A DNA stretch of 64,000 nt from Ruminococcus sp. AF46-10NS (GCF_003474435.1 NZ_QRNF01000008.1:46502-110501), one strand, 5' to 3'; shown: positions 1-9,893, counted from the first letter of the stretch. Translations and numbers: made by a program. Notes: a model not told the origin generated them from the sequence alone.

Positions 1-61
1 TTTTTTTTATCATTATTTTGCCCATACTATTCATAAACAGAATGAGAAAGGAAAGATGTCT

Positions 62-2749
62 ATGAAAGCTTATTACAACGAGACAGCAGACAATGTCAGA
101 AGAGAATTAAACGGAACCATGGACTTTATGACAGATGAGGAAGTGAAGAAACGGCAGGAGAAATTTGGCCCCAATCAGCTTACGGAGGGAAAGAAAAAAA
201 GTGTCTTTCATATCTTTCTGGAACAGTACAAAGATTTTCTGGTGCTGATCCTTATTGTTTCTGCTGTGGTTTCCCTGTTTCTTGGTGAGACGGAAAGCGC
301 AGTTGTAATCCTGATCGTGATCACCATGAATGCGGTTCTGGGAACTGTGCAGACTATCAAGGCAGAAAATTCCCTGGACAGCCTGAAACAGCTGGCATCA
401 CCGGAAGCGAAAGCAGTGCGTAATGGGATTGTTGTCCGTATTCCGGGACGTGAACTTACAGTAGGTGATATCGTCCATCTGGAAGCCGGTGATTACATTC
501 CTGCAGACGGCCGCATACTGGAAAGTGCAAGTTTGAAAACGGATGAGAGTGCACTTACAGGAGAAAGCCTTGGGGTAGATAAGATCTGTGATGCACTGGA
601 AGGTGAGCTCCCTCTGGGAGATCGAAGAAATATGGTGTTTTCCGGCAGTTATGTTACTTATGGCCGTGGATCCTTTATAGTAACGGATATTGGAATGAAC
701 ACAGAAGTGGGAAAGATCGCCAGTCTTTTAAAAAATGCTTCTGAGAAAAAGACTCCGCTTCAGGTCAACCTCGATAACTTTGGAAAAAAGCTTTCTGTGC
801 TGATCCTTGTATTATGTGCAGCACTTTTTGCCCTGCAGGTGCTGAAAGGCGGAAATGTGGCAGATGCGTTTCTGTTTGCGGTGGCACTGGCTGTAGCTGC
901 GATCCCGGAAGCATTAAGTTCTATTGTGACGATCGTGCTGGCTTTCGGAACCAGAAAAATGGCAGGAGAAGGTGCGATCATCCGAAAGCTCCAGTCAGTG
1001 GAAAGTCTGGGAAGTGTGTCAGTGATCTGTTCTGATAAAACGGGAACTCTCACACAGAACAAAATGACCATCGAGCATTATTACGCAGACGGACAGGATG
1101 TTCCCGCAGATCAGGTGGATCCTGGCAATCCGCTGCATAAACAGATGCTTTACTTCAGCATTTTGTGCAACGATTCTACAAATATTGAAGGTCAGGAGAT
1201 CGGTGATCCTACAGAAACAGCCATGATCAATCTGGGCGATCATGTGGGGGTTCCTGCACAGCGGATCCGTGAGGCTTATCCAAGGATCAGCGAAGTTCCT
1301 TTTGACAGTGAAAGAAAGCTGATGTCCACATTTCATAAAATGAATGCAGGCAGGTATTTTTCTGGTTTGAGAGAGCAGAGCATTTGCATTCATGAGCATG
1401 CGGCAGAGAGAAATATGAATGGTCGCTTAACAGAAGATTATACTATGATCACCAAGGGTGCAGTTGATGTTATGCTGGATCGTGTGGATTATATCCAGAA
1501 AGGTGGAAAAACAGTCCCCGTCTCGGCTGAGGATGTGGAAAACATCTGCCGGGTCAATGAGCAGTATTCAAGAGAAGGGCTGCGTGTTCTGGGAATCGGT
1601 TATAGAAGTTTTTCCCAGGTAAAAAATATCTCTGCAGACGATGAAAAAGGGCTGGTTTTTCTGGGGCTTATCGCAATGATGGACCCGCCTCGCCAGGAGA
1701 GTGCAGCTGCTGTTGCTGACTGTAAACGCGCAGGAATCTGCCCTGTGATGATCACAGGAGACCACAAAGTGACAGCAGCAGCTATCGCAAAAAGGATCGG
1801 GATCCTGGAGGATATCTCACAGGCCTGCGAGGGTTCGGAGATCGATAAACTCAGTGATGAAGAACTTAATAGTTTTGTGGAAAATATCCGGGTTTACGCG
1901 CGTGTGACACCGGAGCACAAGATCAGGATTGTCCGTGCATGGCAGGAACGGGGAAATATTGTGGCAATGACCGGAGATGGTGTCAATGATGCACCTGCTC
2001 TTAAGCAGGCGGATGTAGGTGTTGCCATGGGAATTACAGGAACGGAAGTTGCAAAGGATGCAGCATCCATGGTCCTGACGGATGACAATTTTGCCACGAT
2101 CATTAAGGCTGTGGAGAGTGGCCGGAATATTTATGAAAATATCAAAAAGGCGATACAGTTTCTTCTTTCGGGAAATTTTGCTGCAATTCTGGTAGTGATC
2201 GCAGCTTCGCTGGCCGGATTGCCGGTTCCTTTTGCACCGGTACATCTGTTGTTCATCAATCTTCTTACAGATAGTCTGCCGGCAATTGCACTGGGGCTGG
2301 AACCTTACAGACATGATGTGATGGATGAGAATCCGAGGCCAATGAACGAATCCATTCTTACAAAAAAATTTCTGCAGCGGATCGCCGTGGATGGTGTTGT
2401 GATCGGTGCAGCGGTTTTGGCAGCATTTCTCATTGGCTACAGAGATGGAAATGCAGTGTTGGCAAGCACGATGGCGTTTGCGGTGCTGTGCCTTGCAAGG
2501 CTTGCACATGGGTATAGTTGCAAGTCAGATAAAAGGGTGATATTTACCGGAAAGTTTTTTAATAATCGATATATGCAGGGGGCTTTTCTTGCCGGTTTTG
2601 TTCTGCTGACGCTGGTTGTTACGGTTCCGGTGATGAGAGGATTTTTTGCGGTACAGACACTTAACGCAGGGGAACTTGGAATCGTTTATGGGCTGGCTGT
2701 GGGAAGTATGCTGGTGATACAGGGATTGAAGAGTCTGATAAAAAGGTGA
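62..2749 (+). CDS. Calcium-type P-type ATPase (PMCA/SERCA-like cation pump)
   Basis: A full-length 895-residue P-type ATPase that exports a cation, probably Ca2+, using ATP. Visible motifs are TGES in the actuator domain (about 166-169), the PEAL motif in TM4 (about 282-285, where Ca2+ pumps usually read PEGL), the phosphorylation site DKTGTLT (Asp about 325) and the hinge motif TGDGVNDAP near residue 640. The N-terminal cation-ATPase domain and a C-terminal block of hydrophobic helices are both present. I chose ATG 62 because AAAGGA at 47-52 sits 9 nt upstream; the ATG at 56 would leave only 3 nt. The gene stands alone and is followed by a hairpin terminator. Ca2+ specificity is inferred from overall resemblance; Mn2+ or another divalent ion is possible. 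Confidence 0.93.
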   Translation: MKAYYNETADNVRRELNGTMDFMTDEEVKKRQEKFGPNQLTEGKKKSVFHIFLEQYKDFLVLILIVSAVVSLFLGETESAVVILIVITMNAVLGTVQTIKAENSLDSLKQLASPEAKAVRNGIVVRIPGRELTVGDIVHLEAGDYIPADGRILESASLKTDESALTGESLGVDKICDALEGELPLGDRRNMVFSGSYVTYGRGSFIVTDIGMNTEVGKIASLLKNASEKKTPLQVNLDNFGKKLSVLILVLCAALFALQVLKGGNVADAFLFAVALAVAAIPEALSSIVTIVLAFGTRKMAGEGAIIRKLQSVESLGSVSVICSDKTGTLTQNKMTIEHYYADGQDVPADQVDPGNPLHKQMLYFSILCNDSTNIEGQEIGDPTETAMINLGDHVGVPAQRIREAYPRISEVPFDSERKLMSTFHKMNAGRYFSGLREQSICIHEHAAERNMNGRLTEDYTMITKGAVDVMLDRVDYIQKGGKTVPVSAEDVENICRVNEQYSREGLRVLGIGYRSFSQVKNISADDEKGLVFLGLIAMMDPPRQESAAAVADCKRAGICPVMITGDHKVTAAAIAKRIGILEDISQACEGSEIDKLSDEELNSFVENIRVYARVTPEHKIRIVRAWQERGNIVAMTGDGVNDAPALKQADVGVAMGITGTEVAKDAASMVLTDDNFATIIKAVESGRNIYENIKKAIQFLLSGNFAAILVVIAASLAGLPVPFAPVHLLFINLLTDSLPAIALGLEPYRHDVMDENPRPMNESILTKKFLQRIAVDGVVIGAAVLAAFLIGYRDGNAVLASTMAFAVLCLARLAHGYSCKSDKRVIFTGKFFNNRYMQGAFLAGFVLLTLVVTVPVMRGFFAVQTLNAGELGIVYGLAVGSMLVIQGLKSLIKR

Positions 2750-2758
2750 TTTGGTAAA

Positions 2759-2824
2759 ATAATACCGGGAGCAGAGAAACTTGAAATTTGTAGATTCAGG
2801 TCTCTCTGTTTCCCGGTATTTTCA
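2759..2824 (+). terminator. Rho-independent terminator of the P-type ATPase gene
   Basis: An interrupted long inverted repeat (AATACCGGGA ... TCCCGGTATT, with inner GCAGAGA/TCTCTG pairing) ends in a short T stretch 10 nt after the stop codon. Confidence 0.75.
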
Positions 2825-2931
2825 GTGAAAATTGTTTATTTTATGTAAGATTATACAATGAGTATGGGGACGATCATGGCTGTAAAGCTACGCTGCATAT
2901 TGAATGTGTAATATAATTTTTGCCTGGTTGA

Positions 2932-4596
2932 TTATTCTTCGCTGCCATAGTCGCCGGTGTCGTCGTAGCTGTTGTCATCATAGGAACCGTCATCATATGA
3001 TCCATCATCATAGGAACTGTCGTCATATGATCCGTCATCAGAACCATCGTCGGAACTGTCGTCTGAGGAATCATCCGTGTTGCCGGAATTGCTGTCAGCA
3101 GAGTTAAAATCTTCGGAATTGACGTCAATTCCCTTATCTGCGTAATACTGTTCGGCGGTAATGGAGTCAGTATCTTCCACGATATTTCCTGATGAATCCA
3201 CCATATTCAGGTCTGTATCAATGGTTACGTCCAGAAGATTGGTTCCTGTGGAAGGTGTGACATTCATGGACATGATCTCATTGAACTTCTTTTTCAGATT
3301 GTCCAGTGTGAATACACCATCCCCAATGTATTTCTGTACACCGTTCTGGGAAGCAAGTTCTTCTGTGTAATCAGAGAGCATATAAGGGCCGAATTCGCCG
3401 GCATCACTGTTATAGTGCATTACCAGAGGTTCTACAGTTGGTGTAAGGATCTGGATGGATGTTTTTCCATTTTCTACTGTTTTCTGAATGGTAAATTTCG
3501 CCATTCCACCAAGAAGTTCTTCCAGTTTCTGCTGTGTGGATACGAAGTTTCCAAGAGAATAGAAGACAACAGTTTCGTTTCCTTTACCATCGGAAATACG
3601 GCCATATGGCTGGAGTACGTGAGGATGTCCGCCGATAATGACGTTTACACCCTGCTCCATAAGATATGCAGCCCATTGCTTTTCATATTCATTTGGCATA
3701 GTTTCATCTTCAGTGCCCCAGTGTGCAACAAAGATAATGCAGTCTGCCTGCTGTTTGGCTTTCTGGATCATAGTAGTGATCTTTTCCTTGCGGATCATAT
3801 CGATCATGTAATCCTTTCCTTCAATACCGCCTACGTTTGTGCCGTAGGTGTAATCCAGAAATGCGATCTTAATGCCGTTTACTTCGCGGATCTTGACAGT
3901 GTCTGCATCTTCCTGTGAATCATGAATTCCAAGAAGTGTGACATCCGGGTATTTTGTTTTCCAGAAATTTAAAGTGTCTGTAAGGAAGCCTTCTCCAAAG
4001 TCGTCAATGTGATTGTTGGCAGATTCAACTACGTTAAATCCTGCTTTTACGATGGCATCGCCAACTTCAGTTGGTGTTGCAAAAGACGGATAGGAGCTTA
4101 CGCTGTCGTGGTCTGTTGTGAATACGGTTTCCTGGTCGATCATCCTGATGTCTGCATCCTTGATGGCGTCTGTGATGTGGGTGTAGATCTTATCGTAATT
4201 CCAGTTGCCGTCCTCAGATGCTCCTGCATCAATCAGGCTTTGATGATAAAGGTTGTCGCCCACTGCAATAACAGATGCAGTTGTGACATCGCTGGTAGTG
4301 GCGGTTGTTTCCGGCTTTTCTTTAGCTGCTGCTGTTTTTTTCTGGGCATCTATGGCTGGTTTGCGGATCATCCGGTAGTCCAGCTGGTTGAATAAAATAA
4401 CCAGAACAGCCAGGACAATAACAGAAGCCAGAAGACTTGCCCGGGCATTGCTGCGTTCACGGAAGTTCAGCGGGATATTCTCTTTAAAATTTCGCTTGAC
4501 AGTCTTCCTGTTTTCACGCTCCTCCCGGAAATTCTGAAGCCCTTCCGTAAGATTCTCCTTTTTAAAAGGATTGTTGAAGTTCAGTGGAAATTTCAT
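2932..4596 (-). CDS. CapA-family membrane-anchored protein with acidic repeat tail
   Basis: A 554-residue protein of the CapA/PgsA family, a metallophosphatase-like fold linked to poly-gamma-glutamate capsule assembly. It has a basic cytoplasmic N-terminus, one membrane segment around residues 50-72 and an extracellular CapA domain. Family motifs seen are AVGDNLYH near the start of the domain, ESANNHIDDFG, VAHWGTED, GGHPHVLQP and YSLGNF. The last ~50 residues are a low-complexity tail of SDD/DGSYDD units encoded by an imprecise DNA repeat. No pgsB or pgsC partners are nearby, so a role in polyglutamate synthesis is not supported here. A stand-alone surface hydrolase is as likely. Confidence 0.85.
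   Translation of the reverse strand: MKFPLNFNNPFKKENLTEGLQNFREERENRKTVKRNFKENIPLNFRERSNARASLLASVIVLAVLVILFNQLDYRMIRKPAIDAQKKTAAAKEKPETTATTSDVTTASVIAVGDNLYHQSLIDAGASEDGNWNYDKIYTHITDAIKDADIRMIDQETVFTTDHDSVSSYPSFATPTEVGDAIVKAGFNVVESANNHIDDFGEGFLTDTLNFWKTKYPDVTLLGIHDSQEDADTVKIREVNGIKIAFLDYTYGTNVGGIEGKDYMIDMIRKEKITTMIQKAKQQADCIIFVAHWGTEDETMPNEYEKQWAAYLMEQGVNVIIGGHPHVLQPYGRISDGKGNETVVFYSLGNFVSTQQKLEELLGGMAKFTIQKTVENGKTSIQILTPTVEPLVMHYNSDAGEFGPYMLSDYTEELASQNGVQKYIGDGVFTLDNLKKKFNEIMSMNVTPSTGTNLLDVTIDTDLNMVDSSGNIVEDTDSITAEQYYADKGIDVNSEDFNSADSNSGNTDDSSDDSSDDGSDDGSYDDSSYDDGSYDDGSYDDNSYDDTGDYGSEE
2935..3075 (-). repeat. Low-complexity repeat encoding the acidic CapA tail
   Basis: Short units related to ATCATCATAGGA / GTCATATGATCC recur about ten times within the 3' end of the CapA-like gene and encode Asp/Ser/Tyr/Gly repeats. 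Units are imprecise and in codon phase, so selection is at protein level. Confidence 0.7.
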
Positions 4597-4760
4597 TTAT
4601 GATTTACCTTAACTTTCTTTAAAATATGGATTTTTTGCTGTGAGGTTTATTATAGCAGATTTTTCAGGGGGTGGGAAGAGGGGCGGGTTTTGTAAAAGTT
4701 CATTTACAGGGTTTTTATAATGAATGAATATGGTATAATTTACATATCAGTAGGAGATGA

Positions 4761-4859
4761 ATGAGCAATAGTACAATAATTTATGATGCACAGGAAATAC
4801 ACCGTGCAGTGACAGCGGTGAATTGGCGACAGGAACTGTATAAAGAATGTAATCTGTAA
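4761..4859 (+). CDS. Possible 32-residue small protein
   Basis: A short frame (MSNSTIIYDAQEI...) begins at ATG 4761 with AGGAG at 4752-4756, a rather short 4-nt spacing, and lies downstream of a TATAAT box at 4734-4739. It ends 46 nt before the thioesterase start, in the same direction. I recognise no family. It may be a small protein or upstream peptide of the thioesterase transcript, or chance. It is the only gene-like content in the 300-nt gap. Confidence 0.25.
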   Translation: MSNSTIIYDAQEIHRAVTAVNWRQELYKECNL

Positions 4860-4905
4860 AAAATGTGACAGATATACAATAAATTACTTACAGAGGAGTA
4901 TGAAT

Positions 4906-5325
4906 ATGGGCATTTACAGACGAAAAGCACAATATCATGAAACTGATCAGATGGGAATTATCCATCATTCCAATTATATTAAATGGATGGAGGAAGCCCG
5001 GATTGCGTTTATGGGAGAGATGGGATTTGGCTATGGTGAGGTTGAGAAACGGGGAATCGTTTCTCCTGTAGCCGGGGTTTCAGTTTCTTATAAAAAGCCG
5101 GTTCTGTTTGATGATGAAGTGGAGATCACAGTTTCTGTGAAAAAGTACAATGGTGCAGTTCTGGAGCTGGAGTATGAATTTTATAATGCAACGAGAAATG
5201 AGAGCTGTACGGCAGCCTCCTCGAAGCATTGCTTTACAAAAGACGGAAAACTGGTATCACTGAAGAGGGAAATCCCTGAACTGGATGAACTGTTCAGGAA
5301 GAGTCTGAAAGGAGAGAATGTCTGA
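4906..5325 (+). CDS. YbgC/FadM-family acyl-CoA thioesterase
   Basis: A 139-residue single hot-dog-fold protein that hydrolyses acyl-CoA thioesters, probably short or medium chain. The family active-site region is seen near the N-terminus as ETDQMGIIHHSNYIKWMEEAR-type sequence, with the catalytic Asp and the hydrophobic hot-dog helix; length is normal. Start 4906 is favoured because GAGGAG (4893-4898) sits 7 nt upstream; ATG 4900 is too close. The stop overlaps the start of the next small gene by one base (TGATG), so the two are likely translationally coupled. Confidence 0.88.
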   Translation: MGIYRRKAQYHETDQMGIIHHSNYIKWMEEARIAFMGEMGFGYGEVEKRGIVSPVAGVSVSYKKPVLFDDEVEITVSVKKYNGAVLELEYEFYNATRNESCTAASSKHCFTKDGKLVSLKREIPELDELFRKSLKGENV

Positions 5326-5603
5326 TGGAAGTAGTAGAAATGCTTGATAATCTGAAAGAAAAAGCCAGGAGAGATCCGGCACTTCGTGAAGAACTGCTGG
5401 CAACACGTGAGGAGAAAGAACCTCTGGCAGCTTTCTGCAAAAAGTGCCGGGAGCTGGGCGTTCCGGTTTATGAGATGGATCTTATTGCAGCAGGCGAGGA
5501 ATTTTACGCAGCTATGAAACGAAGTACAAACGGCGGCGGGGAGAATTCACCGATGCTTGAAGGTGAAGATGATTTTTATGAATTGTTTTTTGCAGGGCTG
5601 TGA
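5325..5603 (+). CDS. Small Nif11-like protein coupled to thioesterase
   Basis: A 92-residue soluble protein. Residues ~8-60 resemble the Nif11 leader domain: an amphipathic helix with DPALREELL, then a helix ending before a Gly, Val, Pro-type turn (RELGVPVYEMDL). The C-terminal third is polar with NGGGENS and an acidic, Phe-rich end. Nif11-type domains occur as leader regions of some peptide natural products and as free small proteins. There is no cysteine-rich core and no modifying enzyme beside it, so a leader role is not supported. Function is unknown. It overlaps the thioesterase stop by one base. Confidence 0.65.
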   Translation: MEVVEMLDNLKEKARRDPALREELLATREEKEPLAAFCKKCRELGVPVYEMDLIAAGEEFYAAMKRSTNGGGENSPMLEGEDDFYELFFAGL

Positions 5604-5610
5604 TGTTTAT

Positions 5611-5669
5611 CCCTGTCTGAAAATATTTACTACACAAAATGTAAGGAGTATTTTCAGACAGGGATTTTT
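5611..5669 (+). terminator. Strong hairpin terminator between convergent genes
   Basis: CCCTGTCTGAAAATA (5611-5625) pairs with TATTTTCAGACAGGG (5649-5663), followed by ATTTTTA. It lies 8 nt after the Nif11-like gene and 3 nt beyond the DUF885 stop, so it can serve both directions. Confidence 0.85.
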
Positions 5670-5671
5670 AT

Positions 5672-7443
5672 TTACTCAATCATATCAATATACTTCTCCA
5701 GCACCGGAAACTGCACCCCTCCGATCTTCAGCACTCTGCGGTGAAAGTCTTTCATATCGAAATCCTGTCCAAGTCGTTTTTGTTCGGCAGTGCGCAGATC
5801 CAGAAGACTTAAATATCCCCAGTAATATTTCAAATAATTTCCAGGAGTTTCCAGAATGTACTGGTAAATTTCCGAGATAACCGTACTGTCCTCAATACCA
5901 AAAGCCTCAGAAAACTGGCAGACTCAGCCTGGCTCCATCCATTATAATGGATCTCAATATCCAGAAGAGAGTACATACAAAGGTTAATGCTGCGGTTCAG
6001 CCATGCAAGACGTGCAAGATCAAAAGCAGAAGAATCCAGGATATAATCAGCTGCATATTCATAGGCAAAAGGCTCCACATAAGTAGCCCATCCTTCCGCA
6101 AACCCGGAAGTATCCAGAAGATTTCGGATTCCAGACGGATTCTGGCGTTCAAAACTAACTGTCTGATAAAGATGACCCGGGAATCCCTCATGAGCCAGTG
6201 TGGTAAAAAGCTCCAGCCCCTGATAATTGGCGGCCGGATTTATGTAAATCACATTAGGCGTGCCTGTATCAATAGGAGGAGTAAGATAAAAAGCAGGACT
6301 CAGATAATCTTTCATGGAGTCATGCACAGTTTTAAGTTCAAAAGAAACATTCTCCAGTGGAGGAAAATCTGAGCTGATTTTTTTCTGCAGGGAAGAAAGT
6401 ATCTGAGCTGGTCTCATTTCTGTAAAAGAAATTCCTTTATTAAGTGTGGTAAGAAGTTCCGGATTCTGGCGAAGCATATTTCCAACAATACCAATTTCAC
6501 TGGAAAGCTGTTTGGAAAGCCGTTTTTCGATCTCTTTCACAGGAACATAAGTACCGGTCTGGCTTTGCAGAAGATAAAGATAGTACGATTTACCACCTTT
6601 AAAATACGCCAGGCCGCGAGGATTTTTTCCAGTGCCCCGCAGAGCTTCCAGACCTGTCATAAGCTCCTGATAGGCAGGAATCACTTCCGTTTTCATAAGA
6701 TTCTGATGAGTAAGAATCAGAGTCTGCTGTTCTGGACCGGAAAGTTTTCCGTAGTCTGAAATTTTTTTGCGGAAAATATCCAGCATATAGTTTTCATCCG
6801 GATTCCGGATAAAAGCACTGCACTGTGCAAGAATCCGGTCCAGCGTGGCATCACTCATAAAGAAACCGGCCTCAGATTTCTTCTGCTCAAATTTTATAAT
6901 ACTTTGAAAATACGGACGTATGGTGGTCAGAAGATTCAGGTAATCAGAGATATCCCGATCCTCATAAAAAGCATATTCAGCCAGAAGAACCGGTAGCTGT
7001 GCCTGGATTCCTAGGCTTGGTCCAAGAGGCTCCTGGAGAAGGTAATTATCGCCAAGAGATTTTTCTGTGTGATAATAGAGAAGCATGGAATCGAGAGTCA
7101 TCTGATTTTCCGTGGAAAGATGACTGTAGCGGAATGCTTTCAGCTTATCCTCGTACTGCTGACAGACCTTGTAGGTGTTTTGCATATCTGTGGGAACCGT
7201 GCCAAGAGAAGCTGCTTTTCGCCGGATTCCCTGCTTTTCCGGATGAGCCAGGGAATAATGAAGAGTAAGAGAACTGCCGGAAACTTCGTTTCGGAAAACC
7301 TCCCGGGTAAAAGCCTCGAATTTTCCGTTTTCTGTAATTCCATGAGCAGAAAAATATCCGGCAGCTATGCCGATAATAAAAGTAAAAATAAGACCGCAGG
7401 CAATAAAAAAAGAAGATTTTTTCTTCAGGATCTTAAAAGACAT
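5672..7443 (-). CDS. DUF885 family lipoprotein-like/metallopeptidase-like protein, frameshifted
   Basis: The intact gene would encode about 590 residues. It has one N-terminal membrane segment (FFIACGLIFTFIIGIAAGYF) and an extracytoplasmic DUF885 domain with the zinc-peptidase-like HEGFPGHLYQ motif and a downstream E in FAEGWATYVE. The main frame ends early at 5830. Another frame continues with clear family sequence (EAFGIEDSTVISEIYQYILE ... EKYIDMIE) to a stop at 5672, so one base appears lost near 5920. Start 7443 is chosen for GGAAGG 8 nt upstream; an in-frame ATG lies at 7479. The HExxH-like motif suggests a peptidase, but substrates of the family are poorly known. Confidence 0.8.
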
Positions 7444-7683
7444 AGAAAGTCCTTCCTGCATTTGGCTTTGTACTATCATATTGGAAAAATACGGAATCTA
7501 TGATATTATGTGAACGGAAATAAAGAGGAGCCGATGCAGCCGGAATCGCATATGCCCATGTTTACAGCACATATTTTGGGGGAATATGTATTGCTTTCGG
7601 TTAGTTATACAGAATAGTAACACGAAATGATCAGAAGCATCGGAGCAAGACAAGAATGTATGTAATATAAATGGAGAAAAAGT

Positions 7684-8622
7684 ATGAGCGATATCTATGA
7701 TCTTGCAATTCTGGGCGGGGGTCCTGCAGGGATCACAGCGGCGATCTATGCGTCCCGTGCCAGATTAAATACAATATGGATCGATAAAAATTTTGCACCG
7801 GGCGGTCAGATCACGGCTACTTATGAAGTAGATAATTACCCCGGAATGCCGGGAATCTCAGGGATGGATCTGGGCGAGGCCTTTGGGGAACATGCCCGTA
7901 AACTGGGATTGGAGCCGAAGCGTGAGAAGATCCTTTCCCTGGAAAATATTTCAGGAGATATCAAGACGATACACACAAAAAAGAACGAATATCAGGCCAG
8001 AACCATTATCCTTGCATTTGGCGCAGAGCACCGGAAACTGGACATTCCGGGAGAAGATGACCTGGGAGGACTTGGAGTTTCCTATTGTGCAACCTGTGAC
8101 GGAGCTTTTTATAAAGACAGAACAGCCGTGGTAGTTGGAGGCGGAAATGCGGCAGCAGAGGATGCGGTATTTCTTTCCGGCCTTTGCAAAAAAGTGTATC
8201 TTGTTCACCGCCGGGACGAACTTCGTGCAGACAAGGCCATCCAGGAGAAGGTTTTTGACTGTGAAAATATTGAAATGGTATGGGAAAGTATTCCTCTGGA
8301 AATCCTGGGGCAGGACGAAGTAACAGGCATTAAGATCCAAAATGTAAAAACAGGGGAAGAACGCGAACTGGATACAGACGGCGTTTTTATTGCAGTGGGA
8401 ATTGTTCCGAATACGACACCTGTGAAAGATCAGCTGGAGCTTGATGAGAACGGATATATCTGTGCAGGAGAGGAAGGAATCACCAGCGCAGCAGGCGTTT
8501 TTGCAGCGGGGGATATCCGCACCAAGGCACTCAGACAGGTGGTAACTGCTGTTTCAGACGGAGCCAACACAGTGGCTTCCGTACAGAAATATCTCTGGAG
8601 GAAAGACAATGGCAACCATTAA
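7684..8622 (+). CDS. trxB: Thioredoxin reductase (NADPH)
   Basis: A 312-residue FAD flavoprotein that reduces thioredoxin with NADPH. The FAD-binding GGGPAG is at 11-16, the redox-active CATC (Cys135, Cys138) follows SY, and the NADPH-binding GGGNAA lies at 152-157. A C-terminal FAD motif reads AAGDIR. GGAGA sits 6-10 nt before the ATG. The gene overlaps the LacI regulator by 14 bases. The low-molecular-weight TrxR architecture is typical; a glutaredoxin-like NrdH/Grx partner cannot be excluded. Confidence 0.95.
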   Translation: MSDIYDLAILGGGPAGITAAIYASRARLNTIWIDKNFAPGGQITATYEVDNYPGMPGISGMDLGEAFGEHARKLGLEPKREKILSLENISGDIKTIHTKKNEYQARTIILAFGAEHRKLDIPGEDDLGGLGVSYCATCDGAFYKDRTAVVVGGGNAAAEDAVFLSGLCKKVYLVHRRDELRADKAIQEKVFDCENIEMVWESIPLEILGQDEVTGIKIQNVKTGEERELDTDGVFIAVGIVPNTTPVKDQLELDENGYICAGEEGITSAAGVFAAGDIRTKALRQVVTAVSDGANTVASVQKYLWRKDNGNH

Positions 8623-9646
8623 AGAAATCGCGCAGAGAGCAGGCGTAAGTACAACGACTGTCTCCAACGTCATACATGGAAAAACCAAAAAAGTATCTCC
8701 TGCCAACATTCAGAAAATCGAGAATCTCATCCGTGAAATGGGATATGTCCAGAAAATGGGACTGAGAGTACTGAATAAGGAGAAATCTCAGTTAATCGCA
8801 GTTGTGATCAACTATCATAAAGACTTCAAGGATTCCATCATCGGAGATCCTTTTTATGGAAAAATTATCGGTTTTATTGAGAAATATGTGCAGGAGCTGG
8901 GTTATTATCTGATGCTTTATTCAGCAAAAGATACGGACAAGATATTCCAGATGGTTATGGGCTGGGATGTGGACGGAGTCATTGCTATTTCCTTCAGTAA
9001 AAGCAATTGTGAAAAAATATATCAGCTGATCAACAAGCCGATTGTTTCCATTGATGCTTACGGAGAACTGGATGCCGGTCAGGAGAGTCATGTCCTGAAT
9101 ATCGGACTGGATGATGAGAGCGGTGGATACCTTATGACAAAATATCTTTTGGAATGTGGCTATGAATATATCCAGGTCTGTGCAGGACGTGACAGTGGTG
9201 TTGACCATCTCCGTTATATGGGAGCGCAGAAAGCAGCAAAGGAATTCGCAGAAAAGAAGCAGAAGGTACAGTTTACTGCACTGGGTATGAATTACGCGAA
9301 GCGAAAAGAAAGTTACGCATGGCTGCTTCAGCGGAAAAAACCGAAGACTGCATTGTTCTTCCTTTCAGATCTCTATGCTCTGGAAGCAATCAGTTTTTTC
9401 AGCAGCAGAGGAGTGAAGATTCCGGAGGAGATCGGAATTGCAGGATATGATAACATCAGTTATGCAGAGTTTTCTGTGCCACGACTTACTACAGTCAGTC
9501 AGAATGTGGAGCAGAAAGCATCTCTCGCTGTAGAAATCCTGATGGAGAGAATCAATGGTGAGGATAAAGAGTGGGAAAATGAGATCAGGCTTCCGGTTAC
9601 ACTGATTTCAAGAAAGTCAGTGCAGCGTCAGGATGAGAAAAAATAG
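8609..9646 (+). CDS. LacI-family transcriptional regulator
   Basis: A 345-residue repressor with an N-terminal LacI helix-turn-helix (IKEIAQRAGVSTTTVSNVIHG) and hinge, followed by a periplasmic-binding-protein-like sensor domain. Its RBS (GGAGGAAAG) lies within the end of trxB and the two genes overlap, so they are probably co-transcribed. It sits directly upstream of a mannose-family PTS operon, and an 18-bp perfect palindrome lies before that operon. The inference is that it controls the PTS in response to a sugar phosphate. The ligand is unknown. Confidence 0.92.
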   Translation: MATIKEIAQRAGVSTTTVSNVIHGKTKKVSPANIQKIENLIREMGYVQKMGLRVLNKEKSQLIAVVINYHKDFKDSIIGDPFYGKIIGFIEKYVQELGYYLMLYSAKDTDKIFQMVMGWDVDGVIAISFSKSNCEKIYQLINKPIVSIDAYGELDAGQESHVLNIGLDDESGGYLMTKYLLECGYEYIQVCAGRDSGVDHLRYMGAQKAAKEFAEKKQKVQFTALGMNYAKRKESYAWLLQRKKPKTALFFLSDLYALEAISFFSSRGVKIPEEIGIAGYDNISYAEFSVPRLTTVSQNVEQKASLAVEILMERINGEDKEWENEIRLPVTLISRKSVQRQDEKK

Positions 9647-9726
9647 AAAATAAAGTGTTACTGCAGAGATGCAAACTACAGCAGGAAAGGATTTTCAATA
9701 CGGAAAATCTGAGATATAACGATGTT

Positions 9727-9783
9727 AAAGCCGAAATATACGGAACTGTCACCATATGGCAGCCAGAATATTTCGGCTTTTTT
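9727..9783 (+). terminator. Terminator after the LacI gene
   Basis: AAAGCCGAAATAT (9727-9739) pairs perfectly with ATATTTCGGCTTT (9768-9780) and is followed by TTT. It separates the regulator from the PTS operon. Confidence 0.85.
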
Positions 9784-9842
9784 GCAGGATATATTTATGT
9801 AAATTTTGCACAAAACCATAATTTTAAACTTGTCACAATGAA

Positions 9843-9860
9843 TGGTTATGCACATAACCA
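9843..9860. promoter_or_regulatory. Candidate LacI-family operator upstream of the PTS operon
   Basis: TGGTTATG-CA-CATAACCA is a perfect 8+8 palindrome ending 33 nt before the PTS start codon. An even-length, CG/CA-centred palindrome of 16-20 bp suits LacI-family dimers. Assignment to the adjacent regulator is inferred. Confidence 0.55.
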
Positions 9861-9893
9861 ACAGGGAAACAGTATAGAAGGAGTGAATACCAG

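Noticed and set aside
4597..4760. Strong promoter for the thioesterase operon
   Set aside because: A TATAAT box is present at 4734-4739, but no convincing -35 hexamer lies 16-18 nt upstream, so it was not listed as a promoter.
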